Assembly (NCBI GenBank): GCA_963682025.1
Contig: OY821520.1
Span: 138,578,738-138,642,737, forward strand
DNA from: Cordilura impudica
Taxonomy: Eukaryota; Arthropoda; Insecta; Diptera; Scathophagidae
DNA: 64,000 bases
Direction of reading: 5' to 3'
The notes below the pieces were generated by a model, which searched no databases, was not told where the DNA came from, and was given only the letters and a program-made list of their open reading frames with translations. Positions 45,801 to 51,167 of the stretch are shown one piece after another. The translations under genes were made by a program, and so were the position numbers. The stretch's first letter is position 1, and each line of letters begins with the position of its first letter.

Positions 45801-46483
45801 ATGAAATTAATTTTGTCCTAGCTACCTCTTAATATTCTTTGTTGTCTAAAGTTTGAATACAATCCTCACCGTAAGCAGTAAGTTTAAATAAGGGGAATCG
45901 TTGTCTGTAGGGATAGTTGGTTTTTTGGCCTAACGAAAGAATCCACAGAGTATCTTGTGGTATATTAAGTCTTAGTTAAGTTGGTAAACCACTTTTCATT
46001 ATGTATAATTCTTTCCTTTGTTCGTGTTGTTAAACTTTAAAATTTCTTCCCGTCTATTTTTTATATTTATATTTCTCTTCTTCGATAGTTTTTTCGCAGG
46101 TCCAAAATTGTCTTGTTCATCTGCTATTAAATGTTCGTTAATTTTTGCTTTTATTTCTTCTATCGTCGCTTTGTTGCATTTTTCAATTTCATGTGTTTGT
46201 TTTAAGCAAATTAAGTAATTTTCTATTTAAAGTTTCCAATATTGTGGGAGCTGTATATTTTATTTGGCACTATTTTGGTTGGTTGCAAAAAATAAATTAT
46301 ATTCCTGAAAATGCTATCCAGCGGATAGCGAAATATCATATAATAATTATGCACAAATACATAAATCAATTTATCTTTTATTTTACTTTCTTTGCAGGAT
46401 TGTCAGTAGAATCATATGGAGAAATACAATTAATGTTTAATATTTTAACACGAGGAACTGCTCGCCTAGGCTTGGAATATTGA
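18544..46483 (+). CDS. B9D1: B9 domain-containing protein 1, three exons, 207 aa
   Basis: B9D1 works with B9D2 and MKS1 in the Meckel syndrome module of the ciliary transition zone, gating membrane proteins into cilia. In flies this matters in sensory neurons and sperm. Exons: 18544-18847, 20023-20256, 46398-46483. Splice joins: GGC-T|GTAAGT to AG|GG restores Trp in the conserved RSTNSFGWPQ (residues 95-104); AAG-G|GTAAGT to GCAG|GA restores Gly180. B9-domain marks: GQLESATFP (31-39), AGPDWE (55-60), SGLNNGITQ (63-71), FNMPIELTYRSTNSFGWPQ (86-104), LGYSRVHVPIFG in exon 2, ITSWITGRNPEL, and IQLMFNILTRGTARLGLEY at the end. Length is close to vertebrate B9D1 (about 204 aa). An alternative start at Met15 (18586) gives 193 aa. 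Intron 2 (26.1 kb) is packed with transposons. AATAAA follows at about 46502. Confidence 0.9.
19163..19784 (+). repeat. Helentron/DINE-like repeat in B9D1 intron 1
   Basis: It starts TATACCCTATACCACTATG and carries GTCCGTCCGTCCGTC. It ends ATGGTATAGGGTATCG (inverse of the start), then hairpin AGTCGGGCTAGACCGACT and TATAATTTTCTTACATG. Copies are at 9757 and 60423. The structure (subterminal inverted repeats, microsatellite, 3' hairpin, T-rich end) fits non-autonomous Helentrons. Confidence 0.8.
20023..20256 (+). CDS. B9D1: B9D1 exon 2
   Basis: The acceptor AG is at 20021-20022 and the donor GTAAGT at 20257-20262. Encodes residues 102-179 with WPQILICVYG, the aromatic-glycine strand of the B9 domain, and RVHVPIFGNG. 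It enters in phase 1 and leaves in phase 1. Confidence 0.92.
20470..20946 (-). pseudogene. CR1-like LINE, ORF2 C-terminal fragment
   Basis: Two overlapping minus-strand frames give VLYGLEVISGT...NTIVRFIYG and FVKYRNLILFHRIIKTG, then FSRSTRNPQVFIPRIVRYLF and ERSFVDRVARCWNRLPYEL. The RNPQ...ERSF...WNxLP pattern is the C-terminus of a group of insect LINEs. Related fragments lie at 50111-50362 and 53385-54638. It is frameshifted and 5'-truncated. It lies in B9D1 intron 2 in antisense. Confidence 0.75.
21370..21520 (+). pseudogene. relic reading frame split by the Tigger-like element (left part)
   Basis: MNEKLEFIFARE, then after stops RLWLLFRTRNASEYGEG and similar, may be one end of a decayed protein. 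Its continuation on the other side of the Tigger insertion (23877-24041) is acidic. Something Harbinger-like is possible but not established. Confidence 0.25.
21523..23874 (-). mobile_element. pogo/Tigger-like DNA transposon, decayed
   Basis: TIRs TACACCTAATTCTGTTTTT (21523) and its inverse ending at 23874, flanked by TA at both ends (21521-21522, 23875-23876). The 2352-bp element contains a broken CENP-B/Tigger-type transposase on the minus strand. Confidence 0.88.
21970..23447 (-). pseudogene. Tigger/pogo-type transposase (broken)
   Basis: The start near 23447 gives MSATKQTKRKAKILDRLAAE (HTH region). Further on, in shifted frames, come IWIEDCSQKRIPVDGNTIKQ (CENP-B-type HTH), VWNADETGLFRKRMP (first catalytic Asp), LLIIDNAPGHP (second Asp, 22570-22640) and FLPPNTTSLIQPLDQGIIATF (third Asp). 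At 21970-22443 follows the C-terminal tail beginning LKVTDAWNKFSINDCIKHAG. Several stops and frameshifts make it inactive. Confidence 0.85.
23877..24041 (+). pseudogene. relic acidic reading frame right of the Tigger-like element
   Basis: The frame VANKDDTSDIENNVVIEPNE, WDSYGDEEDRELQAEQQNAA..., about 53 codons, may continue the frame interrupted at 21521. An acidic tail of this kind follows some Harbinger nucleases. Identity is not established. Confidence 0.25.
24042..25185. other. non-coding intronic DNA
   Basis: AT-rich, no recognised gene or element. The short minus-strand frame at 24566-24751 is basic but unrecognised. Confidence 0.4.
25190..25495 (+). repeat. GC-rich SINE-like repeat with (TTTGG)n tail
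   Basis: A sharply GC-richer block (GGGCCTAGCTCGCCGGATGG, CAGGCCCAGGGAAACCGC) ends in AAATTTGGTTTGGTTTGG. A short GC-rich body with a simple-repeat tail fits a SINE or a LINE 3' end. I cannot find convincing pol III A/B boxes. Confidence 0.45.
25500..26085 (+). repeat. degenerate AT-rich minisatellite
   Basis: Repeated AATTTTAATTTTAGCAAA-like units with a roughly 25-bp period. The same kind of sequence continues at 32637-32880, so the DNA transposon at 26089-32633 appears to have inserted inside this tract. Confidence 0.6.
26422..27268 (-). CDS. transposase-like protein B, one frameshift, C-terminus missing
   Basis: An ATG at 27268 opens MSNQERQKK. A run of 9-10 A (T on plus, 27241-27250) shifts the frame, after which FRESTKKKLSALIEANPEKR leads into the 261-codon frame. 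Motifs: GRPRIEVDQPLLLKTIIDI, a helix-turn-helix-like SISRSGIYLRLLPKRS, then CFISQDDKTRVVIG, LPDHDWVVASKHKLIPSVHAG and YSGPTYIAIRSGKHSSS. I recall a repeated family of such proteins in insect, aphid and hydra genomes, where further C-terminal sequence with acidic residues follows. Here the frame stops at VKSAVF just before the TIR, so it is probably truncated. The DD(E/D) assignment is not secure. Confidence 0.65.
27279..27788 (-). CDS. transposon-encoded protein A, 169 aa
   Basis: A basic, soluble protein: YKSLYDAYLKAYPDKSKQQS, then WNKIKKDGNVLSTKISELL and a lysine-rich C-terminus (IKKIEKKKRKLECN). It lies directly upstream of the transposase-like frame on the same strand, with only 10 bp between its stop and the next ATG, inside one set of TIRs. 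A DNA-binding accessory role is inferred from charge and context only. The frame is intact. I recognise no named domain. Confidence 0.6.
   Translation of the reverse strand: MDRSSLYKSLYDAYLKAYPDKSKQQSQKDVNDIWNKIKKDGNVLSTKISELLKSYESVCLKRKGNLMQFWSKTLIKPALTKRIDQSGIHQPRSSESTAIDIDKPWSSKSQSLPLKEFKAPVQEQLKKEIDIFNADLAGLYKRRSTGMLSSEQEQDIKKIEKKKRKLECN
28485..29813 (-). pseudogene. LINE ORF2 reverse transcriptase part, 442 codons
   Basis: The complete RT core: KSPGFDNVPNLLLKK, YRPISLLSNLGKIFEKIL, EQFGFKKGHSTTHQ, LILLDIEKAFDTVWHNGL, GLPQGSVLSPLLYSIYTSDF, AYYADDTALISS (catalytic YADD), then the thumb VKYLGVVLDKKLTFKQHI. It ends near the poly-A tail. It is intact by itself but cut off from its endonuclease. 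It opens upstream of the first Met (SAIYTSLEEV), as expected for an internal ORF2 segment. Confidence 0.9.
29876..31150 (-). pseudogene. LINE ORF2 endonuclease part, 424 codons
   Basis: FKMLHLNANGISNFSKLKQF, ASLNETFF (catalytic Glu), RGGGVALLIHKS, VFGDLNAKHCSWNC, STVDIILSN and PSDHRPIMC make a complete AP-endonuclease domain with all motifs. The frame overlaps the end of ORF1 by 14 bp and stops at 29876 before the RT. A stop and frameshift of about 60 bp separate it from the RT frame. Confidence 0.88.
31137..32301 (-). pseudogene. LINE ORF1 (gag-like, zinc knuckles), one frameshift
   Basis: The first frame (32301-31693) has a basic N-terminus (MARGAKSSKRKLVNKKM), NRFSLLAGL, PPPIVVEAN and an RNA-binding region. 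The second (31739-31137) has PTQCWNCLMYGHGGEHC, CMICAEQHHTSVC and CFNCKKQ, three CCHC-type knuckles, then an Asn-rich linker. The overlap at 31693-31739 marks a single frameshift. ORF1 proteins coat the LINE RNA. There is otherwise no stop, so this is a recent copy. Confidence 0.85.
32637..33420. repeat. continuation of AT-rich minisatellite; otherwise unannotated
   Basis: TTTTAGTTTAATTTTA-type repeats continue to about 32880. At 32926-33144 a GC-richer block opens on both strands (minus MAYCETQPRRLAAAASS...), without family recognition. Confidence 0.4.
33421..34250. other. non-coding intronic DNA
   Basis: No recognised gene. The frame at 33610-33981 (minus) is not family-like. Confidence 0.35.
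34255..34996 (+). repeat. structured GC-richer segment upstream of Penelope
   Basis: It contains two GTGGAGACCCG motifs, each enclosed by inverted arms (TCAATCAAT..ATTGAT near 34610-34650; ATTAAACT..AGTTTAAT near 34768-34808). It ends in a hairpin with arms ATGGTAAAGCTCAAT (34906) and its inverse (ending 34996). The hairpin ends where the Penelope open frame begins. It could be a separate element or Penelope terminal sequence. Confidence 0.5.
35016..36098 (+). pseudogene. Penelope-like RT C-terminus with GIY-YIG nuclease, 360 codons
   Basis: A 5'-truncated Penelope-like retroelement. The frame enters just after a scrambled GTPMGSxxSPIIA-type motif (IIIAEIVLDDLLDY), contains KYVDDFFAII (YVDD, residues 44-53), NFLDITIHK, and a GIY-YIG nuclease with VYQIKC (252-257), RIYIGQTKRQLEIRLKEHKR (267-286) and SQHAFDNKHNFDFD. 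Penelope enzymes combine telomerase-like RT with this nuclease. The frame from here to its stop is intact, but the N-terminal half of the RT is missing, so it is non-autonomous. Its AT-rich codon use matches the surroundings. Confidence 0.88.
36228..36270 (+). ncRNA. hammerhead ribozyme motif of the Penelope element
   Basis: CTGATGA (36234-36240), stem II GGACAC..GTGTC with 8-nt loop, then GAAAC (36260-36264) and GTC. This matches the hammerhead core, with a minimal stem III (ACGT). Hammerheads are known in the terminal repeats of Penelope-like elements. It lies 130 bp after the Penelope stop codon, as expected. Stem I is only weakly paired here (GC/GC), so activity is uncertain. Confidence 0.75.
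36430..38000 (-). pseudogene. decayed CR1/jockey-type LINE (endonuclease + RT)
   Basis: Minus-strand traces in broken frames: an endonuclease block near 37850-37990 (YRSPSSAENEFEEVLEEINE, DIIIAGDFNIDWSKEGF) and RT blocks near 36800-37180 (LSKILEKVVQNQLNRYF, GVPQGAVLGTLLFLIYINDL). A MITE (37176-37781) separates the two parts. Only the order of motifs survives. Confidence 0.7.
37176..37781. mobile_element. 606-bp MITE with CTTATTATGAG termini
   Basis: CTTATTATGAG (37176) and CTCATAATAAG (ending 37781) are perfect inverses. ATCGAA-rich subterminal sequence lies at both ends. It splits the LINE remnant. The terminal motif resembles that of the Harbinger-like element at 43223, suggesting related families. 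Confidence 0.75.
38040..39090 (-). pseudogene. Penelope 3' end: GIY-YIG fragment and terminal sequence
   Basis: Minus-strand TQKTALIAHCKEKHYQI (from about 38920) matches the HxxxxxHxFDFD end of Penelope nucleases. Past a MITE (38204-38678) follows CCTGAAGATGCTATCC-AAC-GGATGGTGAAAT at about 38142-38175. This has hammerhead form (CTGANGA, stem II, GAAA). It is a second Penelope lineage, opposite in strand to 35016-36098. Confidence 0.6.
38204..38678. mobile_element. ~475-bp MITE with AGCATGTTCAGACGG termini
   Basis: AGCATGTTCAGACGG (38204) is matched by the inverse CCGTGTGAACATAGC near 38678, with 1-2 changes. It is inserted in the Penelope terminal region. GATTCGCTCTC appears in both halves. 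It has no coding capacity. Confidence 0.65.
39095..40235. other. intronic DNA without recognised feature
   Basis: No gene, TIR or LINE motif was recognised. The frame at 39729-39938 is not family-like. Confidence 0.35.
40236..40547 (+). repeat. ACCGGTCA-rich repeat; copy 2 of dispersed repeat
   Basis: At 40236-40320 there are two GTGACCGGTCA-like units (GCGTGACCGGTCAATGATGA, GTATGACCGGTCAGCGATGA). From 40360 it is collinear with 17993-18168. It includes the hairpin AGTGACGGTCAT...ATGACCGTCACT (40494-40529). An ORF of 61 codons here is a by-product. Confidence 0.7.
40780..41160 (-). pseudogene. LINE 3' end with zinc-finger motif
   Basis: On the minus strand: TFARTRLGTMRFSTQHF and then CEHCLEDLTIYHIFKEC, the CxxC...HxxxxC motif at the C-terminus of I/R1-type ORF2. 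Stops follow. This fragment abuts the Penelope relic at about 41160. Confidence 0.6.
41374..41906. mobile_element. 533-bp element with ~40-bp TIRs
   Basis: GTACGTTCGTAAATGCAGTA (41374) is inverted exactly at 41906, and similarity continues inward (TGCATCA-TGC-GCA). It lies between Penelope motifs NNFHGQ and KFTLEEEQE, so it is an insertion. A short plus-strand frame (41441-41677) inside is basic and unrecognised. Confidence 0.8.
42200..42990. other. unidentified insertion in Penelope
   Basis: This block separates the KGVPM and LPKIHK parts of the Penelope RT, so it is inserted DNA. It contains GGGGGGACATGACATTGTCG near 42204 and AT-rich inverted stretches (AAGCTCGTGTTATACGATA near 42790 versus TATCGTATGACACGAGCTT near 42685). 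No coding region was recognised. Confidence 0.4.
43891..44439 (-). pseudogene. Harbinger Myb/SANT-like protein (broken)
   Basis: First frame (44439-44221): INANQFNRMVELLEQNPSLA, KRVNPKEEWNKIGAQLN. Then GPPARTGEGW (frameshift at about 44190) and, at 44130-43891, LMHNKAECHATGGGSF, YVLSPTEEAAANLLQM. The order SANT helices, GPPxRxxxxW, NKxExxATGGG, LSPxEE is that of the DNA-binding partner of Harbinger nucleases. Frame breaks make it inactive. Confidence 0.75.
44606..45436 (+). mobile_element. non-autonomous Harbinger-like element, nested
   Basis: AGCCCAATTCTAAATATTCC (44606) and the inverse of AGCCCAATTATCAATAAC (ending 45436) are terminal. Subterminal TTCCCRGGGAA motifs lie on both sides. It carries the start of a HARBI1-type nuclease (44847-45080). 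The right end of a second copy is at 63630-63796. Confidence 0.7.
44847..45080 (+). pseudogene. HARBI1-type nuclease N-terminal fragment
   Basis: MFSVAFLMVAEAEEQQQDKT, ARRKLRGARNPLELPAEF fits the N-terminus of Harbinger nucleases (acidic/Gln stretch, then RRxLRxxxNPLELP). After 77 codons it ends. The catalytic DDE region is absent, so this is an internally deleted copy. Confidence 0.6.
46398..46483 (+). CDS. B9D1: B9D1 exon 3 (terminal)
   Basis: The acceptor is TTTCTTTGCAG, ending 46397. Encodes (G)LSVESYGEIQLMFNIL, TRGTARLGLEY and TGA. This matches the conserved C-terminal strand of B9D1 (GxVxxxFNVVTxxxxxLG). Phase agrees with exon 2 although 26 kb separates them. AATAAA lies about 20 bp after the stop. 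Confidence 0.88.
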
Positions 46484-46524
46484 CTTCTGTGCATAAATGA
46501 CAAAATAAATTAAAAAAAAACATT

Positions 46525-46672
46525 TGCATTCACTTTATTTCAAATTTTATTTTTTGAATACAAGACACATATTTTTAAGAATATAAGACACTAAATTTAT
46601 TTAGGCAGCAACGTTGTTGGTGTAAAGATTCTCTTTCGCATTTTAATTCCATTTTTTGTACATACCTGTAAA
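46525..46672 (-). ncRNA. possible 3' exon of the minus-strand snoRNA host gene
   Basis: The minus-strand acceptor CTTTTTTTTTTACAG ends at 46673. The exon would run to minus-strand AATAAA signals at about 46530-46555. Its 3' end faces the B9D1 polyadenylation site, about 25-40 bp away. It is linked to the upstream exons only by strand and signals, so it may belong to something else. Confidence 0.3.
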
Positions 46673-46814
46673 AAAAAAAGAAAATTAATAATGGTCTAGA
46701 TATTTCCAAAATTAAAATAGAAATATTTGCATTAATTACAAAAATGTGTGGAAAAGATTTCAAAAATACTTTATTTTTGGTTCGTGATTGAGATGTTCTT
46801 GAAGAACGTACTAT

Positions 46815-47290
46815 GCGTTTGAGTTTTCTTTTTTTAATTTTTTTTTTTTTTTTACCAATGTCCAAAAAATTTATACACTGTGAATTTACTACAAGAAGCA
46901 GTTTTACTGCGTTTCGGAAGGACTTTGGTGAAGATGGCGAATTGTATTTACAACAGGACAGCACCTCCACACACTTATCGTGGTGTAAGAGGATATACTT
47001 TGAGAATCTTCCAAAGAGATGGCTTGGAGGAAGTGCGATATAATACCGTCCGTTCAGCAGATCTGACACCACACGAGTTTTTCTTATAGGGATACCTTGA
47101 AAATTAAGTTACGCAAAAAAAAAACCGACGACTATGTGAAAAATGAAAAGCTGCAACTGAGGTGGAATGCGAACAAAAACACTAAATGAAATGTTTAGTG
47201 AAGTTTGTAAATCAAAAGCCTACCATTGTCAGCAGTGTATTGACCAGAACGGTACACATTTTGGACATCTTCGATAGAAGGAAAAGTTAT
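46815..47290 (+). pseudogene. mariner/Tc1-type transposase relic
   Basis: Broken plus-strand frames: ELYLQQDSTSTHLSW with RTAPPHTYRGVRGYTLRIF, then SADLTPHEFFL and GYLEN, i.e. QQDGAPPH...R(S)PDLTPLxFFLWGYLK of mariner-like enzymes. One end of the catalytic domain only. No TIRs were found. Confidence 0.6.
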
Positions 47291-47341
47291 AGCTTTCGAG
47301 ACTTAATTTTTTTTCTCACACATTCGCTTTTGTAAAAAACA

Positions 47342-47421
47342 AAATATTCAGAGTCGATGTTATCATCAATAATTTTATGTCGGGAAAAGAAGACATAAAT
47401 GAAAATTATCATCATAAAAAA
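47342..47421 (-). ncRNA. candidate box C/D snoRNA
   Basis: Minus strand: box C ATGATGA (47409-47415), C'-like TTGATGAT, and box D CTGA (47348-47351), 80 nt overall. It lies about 50 nt downstream of a GTATGT donor-like site (47466-47471), an intron position like the other snoRNAs. The terminal stem is weak and the target is not recognised. Confidence 0.4.
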
Positions 47422-47759
47422 CTTTTGTCTGGTGATATTTTTAGAAATGATTTCATAATCTTTCAACATACCTGCCTCATTAGTTACATAAATTTTATAT
47501 AATGAATATATAAAATAAATGTCTTAAATCTTCACACCACAATCCTCTTTGGCTCGCTACGCTCAAAACAATCCAAATGAAAATTGGCGTTTTAAAACAA
47601 AATTTCAATCAAATTTTTATGTACCTGCAAGAAAAAATTTATTTTAATTATTTCAAAATACAAAAACATATATTCTATTTCAACAAATAACATCTACACC
47701 GTTTACACTTTTTTTTTTTTTCAGAATTCTCTAAATGTATTTTCAAAATTATTATTTAT

Positions 47760-47766
<7 letters not shown>

Positions 47767-47805
<39 letters not shown>
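47767..47805 (+). repeat. 39-nt poly-A tract
   Basis: An uninterrupted A run, with no LINE or SINE body recognised immediately upstream. Slippage or assembly error in length is likely. Confidence 0.85.
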
Positions 47806-47808
<3 letters not shown>

Positions 47809-48103
47809 AAACAAAATATAATACGGATTCCATATTTAGACACCAGATTAATTCAAAGTATTTCATTGACCCGAGAATTTCTTTGGAACCGTTAAAATAA
47901 AACAAAAATTACATACCGAAAGTACAAATTAAAATCATTCAATGAAACGACATACAGAATACAGTCTGTTAAGAATTTTTTTTTTTACTTTTACGTTTAA
48001 AAATATAGTTCTCCTTCAAAATATTATTGTCAAGAATACAATGGTGACATTTAAAATAGCTCGTTTACTGACTGAGCTGCTAATTCAGCTGAGAAAATAC
48101 CAG

Positions 48104-48180
48104 GGGTCGAGAATCGTCGCATTCGTTATCGAAATTTTTCGATCGAAATTATTTTTTTATTTTCCAAAATAAAATACTAA
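48104..48180 (+). repeat. fragment of the GGGGCCAAAT MITE family
   Basis: GCATTCGTTATCGAAATTTT, TCGATCGAAAT and then AAAATAAAAT match the left half of the MITE at 57976-58207. The right TIR is absent. Confidence 0.65.
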
Positions 48181-48309
48181 GAGTAATTTTACTTCGTCAC
48201 AGCTAACGTGTTATGGTCGCAATACACATAATTACACTTTTGTAATTATCTTATTAATTTTAAACATCATTACCATGGTAATGTGAAATCTCTTACTGCT
48301 AATAACCTT

Positions 48310-48390
48310 GGTTATAATGTGCTCAGAACATGGGTGCAGGGTATCAAAGATTCGGCACAGTCGAATTTAATACTCTTAATTGTTTTATAT
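48310..48390 (+). repeat. 3' hairpin end of Helentron-like repeat, second copy
   Basis: GGTGCAGGGTATCAAAGATTC, GGCACAGTCGAATTTAATACT and TTAATTGTTTT follow the layout of 3776-3834, with the hairpin slightly decayed. Confidence 0.65.
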
Positions 48391-49300
48391 AAAATTTATT
48401 ATTATTTTTTCATTACAATAATAAAATATATATGTATGTACATATATATTATTTATCATGAACTAAGAGGGGTTTCCTCATTTCTCATTAATATATGGAC
48501 TTAGACTTATTGCACTGTTTATAAGCAAATTAAACCAAATATTTGAAAATGTAAACAATTTGATAAAATGAATACTAAATTACTACCACAAAAACAATGC
48601 ATTTTTTTTTTAGATGTGTCTCCATATTTTAGGCCATATTTTGGCACAATGATGCCCCATTTTAAATACGATGAAATAATGACAAACATTATTATTCTAA
48701 ATGTATCCAGGTAGATGGCGTGATTTTAATAGACAGACGGACTTCGCTTGAGTTTTTGTATATATATATAAAATATAAGATATATATAAAAAGTATTAAT
48801 ATATTTACCTATTTGAATAAAAAAATCCTTGTTTACACAAATTTAAAATGACCTCGGCACATCCCGGCATATTTTCGTAACCACACAAAAGTTCGAAATA
48901 GGCTTTTAAATTGTTTAGCATGCACTGAGTTGAAATAGATCTGCTCACAAAATTTTAGTATCATAATATTCAGGTCATCCCCTCGACTCATGGAACTATC
49001 AATGTAAATAAAGCCAGGTACAATTTGGTGAGAATATTCTGGAGGGAGTAGTATTTATTGCTAGTTGTAAAAAATGTACTTATTTACTGTGCATTATACT
49101 GATCACATTCTAGATTAATAATTTTGTTTAAGCTCTTCAATATGCATACATCTGCTTGATCTGATTTCCCCCCACAGTTATCTGGGTCGGAAAAGTAGAA
49201 AAATCTACCCATATTAAGTCAACATTTTAAATAAATCATAATATTTGTGTAAACTCTATCTCTTTCTCTTAGTTTTTTATCGTCCGTTTACGATGTGTTT
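48391..49300. other. non-coding intronic or intergenic DNA
   Basis: AT-rich with a TA microsatellite (48760-48800). No gene recognised. A possible acceptor TTTCTTTTTCAG at about 49311-49322 (minus) would lead into this stretch. Confidence 0.35.
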
Positions 49301-49380
49301 ATTTGAAATCTGAAAAAGAAAACACGATTTCATTTAGAATATAGTACAATCATTATCATATAGAAAAATATAGCTTTTTA

Positions 49381-49453
49381 AAAAATCAGTTATTGGAGGG
49401 GTATAATCAATTTAAAATTCATAAACACGGACCAATTAATATCATCAGACGGA
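49381..49453 (-). ncRNA. U18-like box C/D snoRNA, copy 2
   Basis: Minus strand: box C TGATGA (49442-49447), guide TTGGTCCGTGTTT (49423-49435) directly before D' ATGA (49419-49422), box D CTGA (49386-49389). The 13-nt guide is complementary to AAACACGGACCAA of 28S rRNA, the known target of U18, and by the fifth-nucleotide rule would direct methylation of the second A block (AAACA). It lies 99 nt after the donor of the exon at 49552-49596. Confidence 0.8.
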
Positions 49454-49551
49454 ATGATCAAATGAGTTTCTCACGCGAAAAGCTAATTAAAATTTTAGTT
49501 ATAAACATGTTTTCGTAAAAACACACGATTTTTCATTGTACTTAAACTTAC

Positions 49552-49596
49552 CAGTTTAGTTGAAGCATTTCTGTAGCACACAATAATAAACTGCAT
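49552..49596 (-). ncRNA. snoRNA host gene, exon 6 (45 nt)
   Basis: Bounded on the minus strand by acceptor TTTTTTTTGTAG and donor GTAAGT. The sequence is open in two frames but shares no reading frame with its neighbours. The U18-like snoRNA follows in the next intron. Confidence 0.6.
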
Positions 49597-50035
49597 CTAC
49601 AAAAAAAAAAAAAATAAAAAAAAAAAATTAATAAAAGGAACATCAAAATTTATTTAAAAATATACGTTTTCATTTAACCGTTTAAAATCGGCTAAGGTAG
49701 AAAGGAAAGAGCAAAATTTTTGGTTAGAAATTCGCAAAAGCAACATGATACAGATAAACAAATTTTACCAGCGATATGATATGATTGACATAATACAAAT
49801 GGTGGGTGGTATTGTCTTGCGTTTAACGAACAATAATCCGAGAGCTATGTAATTTTCTTAACAATTACAAACTTTTATAAATATGGATTGGATTTAAAAT
49901 TAATTCAGAACGAATGATTATTCGAAAATTTATTTATTGAATTTTACTTTAAAATTGAGAGAAAAATATTCCTTTCAGTTATTAATAAAATTTTCTAAAA
50001 AAAAAAAAAAACCTCCACTCTGAATATTTTATTTT

Positions 50036-50400
50036 TATTAATTTTTTTTATTTTTATTTATTTACAAATTCCAAAACCAAGCCCTTAGGCTTGATAAACT
50101 ATTATAAGGACTATTCATCAAAGTGCTGCCCTAGCCTACGCTTAAAAGTGACATTAGAAACCCCTAACAGTTTTAAGTGCTTTGGAAGAGCATTCCACAC
50201 TCTCGTTAATCTAACATGAAAAGACCTTTCATATATAGACAAATATATTGGGTGACAGATTATCTGCGGGTTCCTCCTTGATCTAGAAAATTCAAACCTC
50301 GATACAATGTATTCCGGACAGTTATTCCTAATTACTTTATAAAACAATAATAAAATTCTCAATTTTTGGCCTGTTTCAACATCACAAGTGACTCAAATTG
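50036..50400 (-). pseudogene. CR1-like LINE 3' end
   Basis: The frame at 50362-50111: ILLLFYKVIRNNCPEYIVSR, FSRSRRNPQII, YERSFHVRLTRVWNALPKHL. It is the same C-terminal family as 20470-20946. A T-rich tract (poly-A on minus) follows at 50036-50065. Confidence 0.75.
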
Positions 50401-50659
50401 CTTGTTCAATTGAGTATGGAAATTTGTATTGGGTTGTTATAAAACAAGTTTTGTTGAGCGAAAACGTAACAGTTCTATTTTTTGTGGTTTTTACATTACA
50501 ATTTGGAATTTCAATACTGTCAAAAGCAGACAATCAAAAAAAAGTAATTGTTTTATAAATAAATATATATAATTATGGATATAAACTATAAAAAATTAAA
50601 AAAATATAATGAAATTATTAATAAAATAAAAAAAATTAATAACAATTTTAAATTATAGC

Positions 50660-51010
50660 GTCAAGAAAACAAATCAAAATCAGTTCTAAAAGTTGGTTGA
50701 ACTAATGGAGGAATACCCACAACTTGCAAAAGGCAGTCCTACATTTGGAAACAGCAGAGTGGCGGTAGAAGAGACGTGGGATAAAGTAGCGAAAACATGA
50801 AATGCTTCCGGGCCTCCAGTTAGAAGTGGATTTGAATGGAAAAGGGTATGTAATATAGTTTTATTGAATTGAGAACTATTAAAATGCAGTCGAATATGTA
50901 TTAGGTATGGCAAGACCTAAAGTGCAGAGTTAAGAAAAAAATAAGTGAAAACAACAAAAGTATTCACGGAACTGATGGCGGTCCATGTACAGTCAACAAC
51001 TTGACGGAAT
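50660..51010 (+). pseudogene. Harbinger Myb/SANT-like gene relic with intron
   Basis: Plus strand: KLVELMEEYPQLAKGSPTFG, EETWDKVAKT, ASGPPVRSGFEWKR, then a GTATGT...AG intron-like gap (50850-50912), then VWQDLKCRVKKKISENNKSI, GTDGGPCTVNNLTELEQ. The same order as at 43891-44439. An internal stop and the missing partner nuclease indicate decay. Confidence 0.65.
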
Positions 51011-51167
51011 TGGAACAGTAAATAAAGAATATGCCATCCGTCGTCAGCAGCAGCACCTGGTGGTAATGCTTTGGGTTTGCCTTCTACCAATAAAAAAAAC
51101 CTTTGAAGTTACACCACCTAGACGTGTTGCAAAAATAGCTGTAATAACATTCCAAGATATACAGCTA

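Larger units (their letters stand above)
41160..46150 (-). pseudogene. second Penelope-like element, fragmented by four insertions
   Basis: Read on the minus strand from high to low coordinate: N-terminal RT at about 46000-45485 (FKRDRFMLNTVGQAKSFLHK, NILILNADKGNITVAMEK, DPTSLQKKNGELVEEL), DGLPKIHKYEGF at about 43200, then KGVPM-SPASPIIADIIMED, KYVDDIFAIVK-like at about 42000-42100, then KFTLEEEQEGKPYLDTLLV and DWYQN at 41260-41370, and NFFSCQPKNMITANNLIKRV. All Penelope RT blocks are in order but are split by insertions at 43223-45480, about 42200-42990 and 41374-41906. Stops and frameshifts are frequent. Confidence 0.75.

Noticed and set aside
46145..46397. Upstream part of the open frame leading into B9D1 exon 3
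   Set aside because: The frame is open but hydrophobic and unlike B9D1. The pyrimidine-rich TTTCTTTGCAG acceptor and phase match show that only 46398-46483 is exonic.
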